From Stramonita haemastoma (Eukaryota; Mollusca; Gastropoda; Neogastropoda; Muricidae), in assembly GCA_030674155.1 (NCBI GenBank), contig CM060320.1, positions 11,983,637-12,047,636 on the forward strand: a DNA stretch of 64,000 nt. Reading direction: 5' to 3'. The position numbers and the translations under genes are program-made. Shown piece after piece: positions 35,339-47,400 of the stretch (its first letter is position 1; every line of letters starts with the position of its first letter). The notes beneath the pieces are model-generated. The model was not told the origin of the DNA, searched no databases, and was given only the letters and a program-made list of their open reading frames with translations.

Positions 35339-36094
35339 CTGGTGATGTGTGTGAATTTTTCTGATAACCTTTTAGAATTTCATCATTTCCTTTGTTTTTT
35401 TGTTTATTTTTTCTTTGGGGGGGGGGGGGCTTCAGATGATAAAAGATCTGGTAAACTGTTCTAGAGGAATACCTATGTTTCTCACCACCATGATCCAGTA
35501 TCACACAGTTATAGTTTTGGTTTTATTTTTGATTGGGGGGGGGGGGGGGATCAACTTTTTTTTTTTCAATTCAAGTCTTTGGTTTAGCCAGCTTGTAATT
35601 GAATTTTTGATCATTGATTTTTTGAATATGTCTTTTTTTTCTAAGCTCAATTGTCAGCTTGAACAGACGCACATGATTATATTACAAACATAATGACTGC
35701 ATATGACAAAATTGAAAAAAAAAAATCAAGGGACAAAATAAAGACAAGGTGACTCTAGGCTGATGGTTCATTTCTTTATTCTGCCAGACTATACATGTGT
35801 GTTTAAAGATTTATTTCATGCAGAAAAAAAAAGCTAAAGACACTTTATGCTTGCTCAAGAAATTCCAATGTTTTTGCATCGTTTTCTTTGCAAAGTGGTC
35901 TACTCATCAGACAAATAAATGCCTTTGATGTAAGTTCAGAGTACATGTGTGTGTTATGTGAATGGATACAGTAAAACTGATGTAACCACAGATTACATGA
36001 ACACATTGTCCCAATTTTGCAACCATCACAGGGAAAGAAATACATATGCCGACAGAAAAACACAAAAAAGTGGTGCTAGCAAAGCACTCTTTTG

Positions 36095-36165
36095 TGGTGG
36101 GAGCAGCCCAAATTTTATGCAGAGAAATCTGCCATGACTGAGAGCAGTATACAAATACAGTAACA
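36095..36165 (+). mobile_element. SINE family D, tail fragment
   Basis: gggagcagcccaaattttat, gagaaatctgccatgactga, opposite orientation to the other copies. Confidence 0.45.
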
Positions 36166-36211
36166 TCTGATAATCCTGAAATCATATTCTCCAAACAATT
36201 ATGGACAATTT

Positions 36212-36212
<1 letters not shown>

Positions 36213-36247
<35 letters not shown>

Positions 36248-36323
36248 CCTTTGAACTGAGGACTGGGTGAAAAAACCCCTAAACACTATTTTGCTTATTC
36301 TTTTCCCACAATAAAAATGTTCA

Positions 36324-36358
<35 letters not shown>
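36213..36358. repeat. Two (CT)n tracts
   Basis: 36213-36249 and 36330-36357, about 80 bases apart. Confidence 0.85.
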
Positions 36359-36359
<1 letters not shown>

Positions 36360-36784
36360 TTTATATAAAAAAAACACTATGTGTATGATATACCTGATAT
36401 GACATTAAACTACTCTACAGAAGCAGCACTATTATCATTACTGTTGAATGTACCAAAAAGATGCAGCTTCTTGTAAAAGGATTTACAAAAAAAGGGTCTT
36501 TCTGTTTTGTTCGTCTGCTGGTCTTATCCACATTCAGAGGTAAGTGAGGCATTTATGTACTGGACACAATTTATTCCCTTATCAAACTGAAAGTTTTGGG
36601 GCAAGGCACAATACAATACTTTAATTTCCATAACAAGCATTGACACAAATACCGGCATGCCTCATATCATTTTGATGGGGTGGGGGTGCTATTATTTTTT
36701 TAATAACTGTGAATACAATCGATCAAATGAAGATATTGTCCACAATTCAAGACAGGCCATTTAGAGGAATATAGTAGTGTTTGC

Positions 36785-37065
36785 TTTGTAGCCAGAGACC
36801 TTGCTATCCCCAGTGAAAGTTAAACAGCATTGAGGGTGGTTGCCAAATGGATGGGTGACCATTTGTGAGCCTTGGCTTCAGTCCAGTCCCCCAGTTCACC
36901 CAGCCGTAAATGGTTACCTGCCCTCTTCAGGGTCAGGGAAGGTAAAGCAGCGAGGGAGAGGAGAGGGGTGCCGCCCTCAATATGCTTGCCCCTAGAGAAG
37001 CTTGAGGTCTCTAACACCTTGCTCCCTTGTGACTGCATAGGTTATGGGACACTTTCACCATTACT
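36785..37065 (+). mobile_element. SINE family B copy
   Basis: gtagccagagaccttgctat, taaacagcattgagggtggt and aatggatgggtgaccatttg, full body. Confidence 0.68.
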
Positions 37066-38027
37066 TTTAAGTAGTGTCACAGAGAGCAACACTGAACTTG
37101 GTTTGTCAACAAGATGCTTTTCATCCTGGCAGCCAAGGAGACTGTGCAAAGGATGTCAACACTGAGAATTTGTTAAAAGCTGAAAAATTGTCATGTCTGA
37201 TCTAACCTCTTTACTGCACTGTTGATGAACAGCGCTCGTCGTAGAAACTGTCGCCAGCAATGCTCACTTGATAGCTGTTTGTCATGGTTCAATGCTCTCT
37301 CTGTTTCATCCAGCATGTGCCTGAGCAAAATATGATAGCAGCGAAAGGGCTAAAGAGAGGAGGGGGGGGTTACAATTCCATCATTGCAAAAAGGTTAGGT
37401 TGTGTGATTTTAATGCTAGATATTTTCTTCTATGATAAGGGTAATGGACACATCCATACAAAAAAGGTCTTCAGTAATGGTGAATACTAAGCAAGGTGAA
37501 TGCCAAGAACAATCTGGGTGCCTGAAGATTTGAACCAACAACCTCTAAAAATGCCTTTAAATTTGGCCATTGCATGCATTGCAAAAGAAAAGGCCTGATT
37601 TAGAATTTAGATATCAAAATAGTACAGAATTTAATGATGGCTTTTATTTCACAATTCAAGACACCTCTGAGCACCTTTACTCAGCTTTTGCGTAACACTG
37701 TGTTTCTTGATTGTCAAATGCTTCGACAGCAACAATTGTTGTCTGTCATATGAGCGAAAATGTGTTGCACTGCTGTTAAGAGCCTGACAAGTCTGGCCCA
37801 GCACATCTGACTCTGGCGAGACCCTTTGTTTCTAATCTAAACAAAATAACAAAAAAAACCCACCCATCCTCCCTAAAAAAAAAAAAAGAAAAAAACACCA
37901 CCACCACCACCACCAAAATGCAGCATAGTTTTCTTTATTCATCATAAGTGAAATCCCTCTGACAAACCACATCTTCAGTATCACAGCGCTTTCTTGTCAA
38001 ATGTGAAAAGCCTTCTCTCATCCCCAT

Positions 38028-38356
38028 GGGGGGACGGGATAGCCTAGTGGTCAGAGTGATGCGTTTGTGATCTGCTGACCTGGGTTTGAATTTTGTTCAG
38101 AGGATTTTTCCTCTGGCGTTCAGTGCCAACTCCATTCCCCCTAAAAGTCCTGCGGATGAGACTATAAACCAAGGTCCCATGTGCAAATGCATGCAGAACA
38201 TCTTGCGCACACGTTAAAACCCATTCGGCTTTTCGAGCCAGTAGGTCATTGTGGGCTGGTAGGAACAGATGACAAATTTTACAAAACTGTATATACAGGG
38301 ACTGGATGTAAAAAAGCACATGAGCGCTCATTCCATTATCCTAAAAATAAAACAAT
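38028..38356 (+). mobile_element. SINE family A, full-length forward copy
   Basis: Head ggacgggatagcctagtggtcagag (25 bases, quoted in part: A-box core tagcctagtgg) and B-box-like tgggtttgaattttg, body, then tail aaataaaacaataaataaag. Confidence 0.72.
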
Positions 38357-38429
38357 AAATAAAGTAACATGCACAGTTTGCAAATGTGCACCACCAGCAC
38401 CATACAGTCACTAGCACACACATGTCTAC

Positions 38430-38878
38430 AAAAAAGCAGGATAGCCTAGTGGTCAGAACATTGTGCTTGCAATTTGATGACCCAGGTTCGATTCCCATTT
38501 GAGGGGATTTTCCCCCTGGAGTTAACATCTGTGCCGTTGCGAACAGATGACAATATTTACACAACTGCATACACATGGGGACTGGATGAAAAAAAGCACA
38601 CGAGTGCTTATCCCATTATCCTCGATATAAAACTCCACTCTTCCCACAAGTCCTTCGGATGAGACTTTAAACTGAGGCCCTGTAAGCGAAAGAACGCAGA
38701 ACATCTTGTGCACACGTTAAATCCTGTTCTGCTTTTCATAAGAATAGGCCATTGTGTGCCGGTTGGAACAGATGACAAGATTTACAAAACTGCATACACA
38801 GCGGGACTGGATGTAAAAAAAAATTCCAGTGCTTATTCCATTAATCCTCGAAATAAAAAAATAAATAAAATAAAATGC
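38430..38878 (+). mobile_element. Two SINE family A copies joined
   Basis: Head and first part (38430-38525) run directly into the 3' half of one copy (to 38632); a second body and tail follow (38633-38878). Looks like one SINE inserted into or recombined with another. Confidence 0.65.
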
Positions 38879-39394
38879 ACAGCTTGCGAATGTGCGCCAC
38901 AATATGTGCACCACCAGCACCATACACTTACTAACACACACACTGTTTACATGAAAACAAAACAACCACCAAACTGTCCAGGCTTTTACTTGTTAAAACA
39001 TGGGGACTTTCTCCCTGTCCACCCAGTGTGTAAAGCACTAACAGCCAGCATTGCACATTTCACACCTTGTAACAACACTGACCAGCCACATTCAGAAAAA
39101 AAAGGAAATAATAACAACATCACAATACTGTTAGGTTGTTATAAAATGTATTCATTCAACTGCAGAAATTCAGCTTAACATTTTATCACATGCCAAAGGT
39201 AAAAGCCATGAAAACGTATATAATTCATATACAATAATCAATGTTTTCTGTGCTCCACCAAACAGATGAATAAATAAATAAAATGATTAGGTAGAAGGAC
39301 GTGAAACTTCAAGAGGGCATGCTACAGTTATTTGTGGTAAATTGAAATTTACTGGGGTTTTTTTGTTTTTTTTCATTTCTTGGCTTAAAAGCTC

Positions 39395-39745
39395 CAAGGT
39401 TCACTACAGAGATTTTGCATATGCGACCATTTTTTGCCTACCATGAATGTAGCTGCATTCTGACTTTGGGGATGCATGCTGGGTATGTTTGTGTTTCTGT
39501 AACCCACTGGATACTGGCATGAAGTACAGGATCTTTAAAAAGCATATTTGATATTCTGCATGTGTATATATGTACATGAAGGGAATTAAATGAAGCACTG
39601 GCAGGGAGCGCTCAAAGTTGAGCTGAAAGACTGTAAACATCCCTACCCTTAAATCACCAAAAACTGCCAAGATTTGAACACAAGACTTATGGACCCATGG
39701 GGTTGAACTGTCTTAACTACTTGGCTATAGTGTCTGTCATAAATT
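39395..39745 (-). mobile_element. SINE family C copy, reverse
   Basis: On the minus strand it starts near cactatagccaagtagtta, then B-box-like gtgttcaaatcttggcag, and ends in the long form of the body including gtagctacattc-like sequence. Confidence 0.6.
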
Positions 39746-40686
39746 TAGATATAGAATGACTATACAATGAGCAGAATATGTGATTAACAGAACATCAAAC
39801 AAGACTATTAAAACATGTTTCACAGATGATTTTGCTATCTGCAAACCAGTATTGTCATTGTCAAGTAAACTATGGTGTTAATGAACACAAAAAAGCCAAA
39901 GATCTACAAAAGAATATTTGTAAGTAATGTATAAAGGGCATGTTTTGTAAAAAAAAAAAAAAATAACACCCCACCCCCCCATATATCTCTGTATGCTTCT
40001 TGTGTGTGTGTGTGTGGGGGGGGGGGGGGGTGCAAGTGCTCATGCATGTGTATAGTTATGTAAAACCTGAGATGCACAAGCATTTTAAAAGTTCTCTTGA
40101 TCTTTAGTTGCACCCCATTATGGAAACTAAAAAACTTAAAACTATTGAGTAATATTGACAAAACAATTCAATAAAAACATCAACCATATCAATAGATTTT
40201 CTTCATTTCTGTAACAATGCACTCACTCGAGTTCTTCATTCAAATAAAAATCTCAAATATCACAAACAATTCACAGAAATTCATTTTGTAGGGAAAAAAT
40301 AAAACTACTTAGACAACTGAAAAGGAAGTCAAGATAAAGTTCTATTGTTTTAACGCAATATTACCGGTATTCTATAATTTTTGTATCACAACTTAAATTT
40401 TCCCTTCCCCCAAATTAATCAACAAAATCTGTTTGGTACACACTTTAAATCAACCATAACCATTAGTCCATGGATTTCAAAAAACATTTTAAAACACTTT
40501 TGTGAATATTTTCATATCAACAAAAGCTTTTGAAAGAAGAGGGAGACTTATGACTTGTGTTTTTCCAAATTTGCAACATTCAAAATTTTACCTTATTTTT
40601 TTCAGAACTAAAATTACTTTATGCCAATTTTAAAATCAGAATCATTCTGCTCTTTCTCTCTCTGTCATGCAAGCATGCACACACGC

Positions 40687-40691
40687 ACCAT

Positions 40692-40737
<46 letters not shown>

Positions 40738-40752
40738 CACACACACACACAC

Positions 40753-40798
<46 letters not shown>
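40687..40798. repeat. (CA)n microsatellite in CGRRF1 3' flank
   Basis: About 55 units with two aaca interruptions, about 150 bases downstream of the CGRRF1 stop. Confidence 0.9.
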
Positions 40799-40800
<2 letters not shown>

Positions 40801-40905
40801 CCTAATTAATAAGATTCAAACATACGTATGTTTTTCATCACTAAACCAACCTAATAAAAAAAAAAAATTAAAAAAAAAAGTGACATCAGTCCCTCACAGA
40901 AAAGA

Positions 40906-40960
40906 CTCCTAGTTTACTCAAAGCCCTAGTTTACTCAAAGCCCTAGTTTACTCAAAGCCC
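40906..40960. repeat. 17-bp tandem repeat over the CGRRF1 stop codon
   Basis: cctagtttactcaaagc three times; the third unit contains the complement of the TGA stop. Confidence 0.85.
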
Positions 40961-41551
40961 AGCAGGTGATTTAAGCGCTGGTTGAAGCGCTTCAAAGCGG
41001 CTGTACAAGTCTAAGGGCACCGACTCATCAAGCACCGAACCTGCGCCTGCTTCCTCCTCCTCGTCCTCATCACACAGGGTGAAGTACGACTCGATGTGAC
41101 TCCTGCACATGGGGCATCGGTCCAGTTTGTGGAAACACACTCGGCACACACATGTATGGCGACACGGCAGCAGAGCACAGTTCAGTGGTCGGCTCTGGCA
41201 GACGATACATTCAGGGAAACTGTTCTCCCACGCTGAATCTTGTCTCTGGAAATACATGTCCTGTTCCCTGTCTCTGTGTTCTGCACATCCTGATACATTC
41301 AAACGGTGTGGATTACTACTACTGCTGGTGGTGGTGGTGGTGGTGGTGGTGGCAGTGGATGGAGCACTCTCTCTGTTCTCGCTGTCTCCATCCCTGTCCA
41401 TAGTGTGTGTGGATGCTGGTGGAGTGGTGTTGGTGGACTGTTTGTTGTACGCTCTGGTTTCTTCTCCTCCCAAGCCGTTGCTTGCGCTGTCACCACGCTG
41501 AGAACTTGTGGCTCCGCTGTCCTCTTCCAATTCCGAGGCAAAGAATAATGG
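40952..41551 (-). CDS. CGRRF1: CGRRF1-like terminal exon 6 with RING finger
   Basis: Acceptor ctgttttcag. It begins PLFFASELEEDSGATSS, then a long low-complexity Ser/Thr-rich insert including a threonine/serine run (41306-41350). The C3HC4 RING is at 41070-41215: CIVCQSRPLNCALLPCRHTC, CRVCFHKLDRCPMCRSH. An acidic tail and SRFEALQPALKSPAGL precede stop TGA at 40954-40952. The stop lies in the last copy of a 17-bp tandem repeat. Confidence 0.9.
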   Translation of the reverse strand, partial: PLFFASELEEDSGATSSQRGDSASNGLGGEETRAYNKQSTNTTPPASTHTMDRDGDSENRESAPSTATTTTTTTTSSSSNPHRLNVSGCAEHRDREQDMYFQRQDSAWENSFPECIVCQSRPLNCALLPCRHTCVCRVCFHKLDRCPMCRSHIESYFTLCDEDEEEEAGAGSVLDESVPLDLYSRFEALQPALKSPAGL

Positions 41552-44391
41552 CTGAAAACAGAAAACAAAACGAGCTGAAATCAGAGTTGTTGCTGATGTT
41601 CTAACTGTATAAAGAGGTGGAAAATATGAATGATTATCATTTATTTTACTTTTTGTTTCTTTGTTTTTCCATTCCTCAGCTACAAGTCCTTCGGATGAGA
41701 CTATAAACGAGGCCCCATGTGTGAACGCATACGCACACGTTAAATCCTGTTCTGCTTCATAAGAGTAACAATTGTGTGCCGTTTAGCAGAACTAAAAATT
41801 ATGCAATTTAAACGGGGACTGATGTTAAAAGCAACATGAGTGCTTTCATTACCTCCATAAAAGAATAAAAAGGAAAGAAAGAAAGTTCTGAGTTCAACAA
41901 TGGAGAATTTTGTATAGCGAACCATTTGGCCACCAAAGGAACACAATCCATCTGGAGACAAGACGATCAAAACCAATAGAGAGAGTAAGAGATACGTAGA
42001 GATCAGAAACGAACGTAATAAGAAAAAGAGAAAAGAGAAGTGAAGAGTCTAAGAAAGAGATCGAGATAAGAGCCCTAGTTAGCAAGCTAGTTATGCAAAG
42101 CAGAGGGAAGCAAGGTGAGAGGATTTAATATTTTGATCAATCTGTATTCTAGCACCAACTGCTACTCCCAACATCTCTGTAATAAATTCTTTCTATTAAT
42201 GGTTTTATTCTCGTTGAATTTACACTGGAGGTTCTCTGTGCATTGCCAGAGTATTGACAAACATTACATCAACACTGTTGATAAATATCGGTGTCAGTCA
42301 CCTTTAAGTCAAGAGGGCAGCAAAGCAAAGGTAAGGAAAGGTGTCCACCTAACTCTGGCCTGGATGAAGCGAGGCATCAGAGACCTCACTTTTTCTCGGC
42401 ACCGATCTATGAAGCGGGGCCATCTACTACTCCTCGCTACTTGTACTCCCTGACCTAAAGAGGGGTGGTACATCATTGTACAGCTGGTTGATGGGGAACT
42501 GTACTGAGCCAGTGCATCAAACGTCACCCATCCAACTGGTGATACGTCATCGTGCTTGGTACTTGACTTGGGTAAAGCTGGTTCTCTCTCCCAACCTTGC
42601 TTGCATTCCTGCCCTGTAAGTGCACGAAATAACCTCACAATAGCAAAATAATGGCTGAAAAATACTAAAAGGAACTAAATCAGTGTTAGCTTACTAATAA
42701 GCTTGATATAAGTGCAAAAAAAGATAGATCAAGATATTTATTATAATTCATTGGTTGTATTAGTTAAATCTAAATACTTCAGAGTCATATGGTCAAGACG
42801 ATATTAATATTCCCAATGAATGCCCACACAAAACATTACATTTTCACATCCCTTGGTATGAAACTATTTTTAGCAAAATGCTTTGTTAAATCTTAATACA
42901 AATAAATAATGAACAAATTATAATAATAATCAAAACTTTAATAGTAATCGTATTTACCAAATATAAAATACAAATATATGAGTTAACTTATACATTAAAT
43001 CTTTTCTTGGAACTTGTATTAGTACAGAATCTAGTTCCTTGAAAAAAAGAAAAAAACAGAAAATATGACCTGAAGGTTGTAGACAGCAGGGCCGGCCATC
43101 TTGGCATACTGGGCAATGTGTTGTCCATAGCACACTGCCATCCTTTAAGTGCAAGATACTGACCATAGCCACCTGAAAACAAGCTTAATCAGCAACTACC
43201 AAAGGCCAAACATGCTTAAAATACAATTACTCTATCCTCATTAGAAAATATTTCAGAAACTAAGAAACTACGCAACCCCCCCCCCAAACAAACAACAAAA
43301 AACAACAACAAAAAAAAAAAACCACAAATTTTTAAACAAGTCCCACAATTTATTTATTATTTTTTTTCCTTCTGCTTTCTGGGTTTACAAGATACAAACC
43401 CACAATTTACAAGTCAAATCCTAAAAATAACTGTATCAGTAATGGCAAATTACTTTTCAGCAAAAAAAAAAAAGCGTATATAGTTTCAGCAGGTCCACAT
43501 CTTTTAATCATAATACAATAACCCTTCTTTCCATCTTTTTATCAATGTAATTACATAAGCAACAGCAGGAATAATAAGAAAAAAACCAACATCAATGACA
43601 AAAAAACCACACCCATCACACCAATGGACAAAGCAAAAACAAAAAAAAAAGAAATCCTAAAGAAAAGCTCCACAGAACACTGGAGTGAGGCTGTGTCTAA
43701 ATTCCACAACCTACTGAAATGAATTATGGCATCTTGAATATGCCTGAATATCAGATACATCTTCTGTATGTACATGAAATTAATCCACACACCAGTAGGT
43801 CTGTGCGAAAGATAATAATTACGGAGATTATAAAAATTAGCATTCTTAATCTCCAAGGCATTGTTGGGACTCAAATCAGTATTTTCATACACTAAGGATT
43901 GTAATATGCTAAAGGATTTAGTTTGGCTCCTGAAAGCTCAACTGGTGCATCAGCTGTTTCCATGAGGTAAAACAGTAAATGCTACTATGAATCCCTTGTC
44001 TCTCTCCAGTTCATTCCTGTCATCTACTATTTCCTCAACTTCATCGCACTCAACTCAACTAAAAGCAATCCCAGACATCTCTTTACACACCATGACCCGA
44101 GCCATGACAGCGATCACACTACCACACTGGTGTGCTCTGCAATGCTGCAGCTGTTTCTGGTTGCCATGACCACCACACATGGGTACCGCTGCCGTTGGGG
44201 AGGGCCTAGCTTTTCCACATCCACTTCCTCTGGTGTTGAAAAATGCATGGAATGCTTGCCTCCACTCCCCAGTCTGTTGATGTGAAAAGTCCTATCATTT
44301 AAAATGTTAAAATGAAACAACTTTTAAAAAAAGGTTCAGACCAATAAGTTCATATAGACTTGATTATAAATAAACCCAAGCAAAACTCACT

Positions 44392-44467
<76 letters not shown>

Positions 44468-47400
44468 ACACAAACCCAAGAAGAAGAATCATTTTGGTAC
44501 ATAGTACTATTGAAACACACACTATGCCACATGGCTCATTTCAAGGTTAGTTATAATTCTAAGAACAAAATTGTGTGTGTGGGCATGCACGAGTATGTGA
44601 AGCTGAAGAATCCTCGAACTTGAAAATTACCATGATGGTAGCTACATTCCAACTTCAGGGATGGTGGTATGATTTGAAAATTCTCAGAAAAATAATCAGC
44701 AGCACACAGAGAAACACTGTTTCCAAATTGTAATGTTAACGCAGACACAATAAACTTTGTCATCATGTTTGATCTTTTCTTCTTCTTGTTGTATGTTAGA
44801 TTTTTTTTTTTTAAATATAGTACAGCAAAAGTTGCTTGTCTCCGCAGACAGATCTGTAGGTTAATGATTTACTGTGTCTCCAATGAGCTAATATAGATCT
44901 GCCCATATCACTTGCACATAAACAGTATCAACATTCATACATAATATATTGAAACCATTTCTTATCCACGAACTCAGAATGTGGCTACCTTAATGCTGGG
45001 TGAAAAAAGTCGCATACACAAAAGCTTACCATCAGTAAACAAACCTTGGTGCTCTAGCTGAGGAACAGGACCCCCCCCCCCCATTTATAATTATTTCCAA
45101 GTTATTTCCAAATCAGACAATGGTCTTATAGATCATACAAAGGATGGTATCAAGTTTTTTTCACATAGATATGAATCTCAACATGAACTTTTAATCATCT
45201 AATTTTAAGTGAAACACATTCTTTAAAAATATTTTTTAAAAGTTTGCTTGAATTCTTGACTGAAAAATGCTAGTTTTAAGAAAATAACAATTAAAAAAAT
45301 TGACTTTAAATAAAAAGCAATTAAGATGTTGACAAAATACCTCAAATTTTATAATAGTTCAATATTATTCTAATGTCAAAAATGATTAAACACAAAGATT
45401 GCTGCAAAGAGCAGAGGAGTGTCCATGCATTTCAACATCTTTTTTCAATTACATCAAGAAGTGACATACACATACAACACAGGTTTTTTGTCAGATCCTT
45501 TTAAATTTTTTTTATTTTATTGAATTAAAAACCATTGTGTAAAATCATAACAAAGACAAGAGAAAGCTAAGTTCTGCAAACCTGTGCCTTTCAGTGGCTA
45601 AACAGTCCCCACTCAACAGGACATCAGTGCGCATATCCTCCAGAAGATCTGTCCCTGCCTTTAGCAGTGCAGCATGCACTGGACTGATTCTTGCTCCCCA
45701 ATACACACGCACTTCACATGGCTCTAAACAGGACATCTGCACTCTCACTCCATCTGCAAGACATCATTTTCACATCACCATTTAGAACAAACAATTTCTG
45801 TCGAAAACTACTTGTGGAACATGTACTATTAAAAAAGAAATGCCTACCCTTCACCAACAATAAAAAATTAAGCGAATGAATTGATACTGTGATAGGTTTT
45901 GATCTACAAAGCACTGCTGAGATTTGATTTGATTTGATTTATTCTTTTATATCGAGGATAATGGAATAAGCACTCTTGTGCTTTTTTACGTCCAGTCCCT
46001 GTGTGTATGCAGTTTTGTAAATGTCATCTGTTCCCACCGGCACACGACGGCCTACTCTTACGAAAAGCGGAACAGGATTTAATGTGTGCGCAAGATATTC
46101 TGCATGCGTTCGCACACAGGGGCCTCGGTTTAAAGTCTCATCTGAAGGACACTTGATTTGAACACTTGATCTGATGTCAGGACTACTGCTCAGTAGGAGT
46201 ATACAGACCAGATGAGACATTGTCCCTTGATTTGTTGCCTTACTCACTTTGGCTGTTGTGACTACTTTGTAGTTTGTATTCATTATGTACTGACCAATAT
46301 ATGTGATAACTTTAAACATTACAAATGAGTTGGTATTTGTAATAAAAAGAGATTAGAAAGTTTTGGTCTAATGATGTGATTTTGGCAGTTTTAACACTGC
46401 AAATCACTGGCAGCTGCTTGAACACTATAAACTATGTGGAAAAGCCTATACTGCTATGCAGTATGCTGCTTAAATGTTATGTTGAAATGGTCTTCAGCCA
46501 TGACAATCTCTTAGTTACTGTCTTAGCATGACACAGACAACCTGCACTCTCCTAGTTAAAGAAGGAAAAAAATCCTCTCAAGTCAGTGTATGACTGCCTA
46601 CATCATGGCCAGGTACTAGGAAAAAAAAGAGTCCTACACCAGGGTTCGCGATAACCGGTAATTGTCGGTATTTTACCGGTTGTAAACAGGGAATACTGAA
46701 AATTTTCGAAGCAGCCGGTACCGCGTACCGATTCTGTTTGCCTGTGACCGATTAGATTTCCGTCTAAAAAAAAAGTCTGAAGTGACATTTTCTGACAGTC
46801 CGTCATGCGCCTGTACTGTGCTTACGCACCTACCCCTTTCCACCCCTTCCGACGAACATCTTTGGCGCCAGCCTTATTAGCCTAGCACGCAGAACAGCAA
46901 GCTTTACTGTGAAAGAATAGAGCTTCGCGCTCTTCTCGGCATGACAGTGACTTCCATGCACAATGAGTAAATGGGGCCTAGATTTATTTATTCTTTATTC
47001 TTTTAATCTTTTATATCGAGGATAATAGAATAAGTACTCCTGTGCTTTTTTACATCCAGTCCCCGAGTGTATGCAGTTTTGTAAATGTCATCTGTTCCCG
47101 CCGGCACACGATAGCCTGCTCTTACGAAAAGCGAAAGTGGAGGGTCTATGTCTATGAATTTGCGCGTTGCTTTGAGAGAGAAGAGTCAAAAACTAAATCT
47201 AAATTGAACGAAACATATAGATGAGTGCTAAGCATAGAAACAAGAAAGAAGAATATAAGTCACATGACTGATGTCATGCAAAACAACAGACCGACACAGA
47301 CACTGACACAGGCGCTAGAAAAAAAATCACATTTCCTGCGTGCTTCGTGCCCAAGAAGCGAGTGGCAGCAGCACGGCAGTCAAAGTCTGAGGAGACGTTC

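Larger units (their letters stand above)
28633..40951. other. Convergent intergenic interval between TOGARAM1 and CGRRF1
   Basis: Both gene ends point into this 12.3 kb. The first few hundred bases should be the TOGARAM1 3' UTR and the last few hundred the CGRRF1 3' UTR; I could not fix the polyadenylation sites. The rest is AT-rich with SINEs, a 36-bp minisatellite, a 60-bp duplication (31010-31130) and one unexplained ORF at 35063-35338. Confidence 0.6.

Noticed and set aside
38028..38110. tRNA gene on the basis of A-box and B-box-like motifs
   Set aside because: No cloverleaf could be drawn and the sequence is part of a dispersed SINE.
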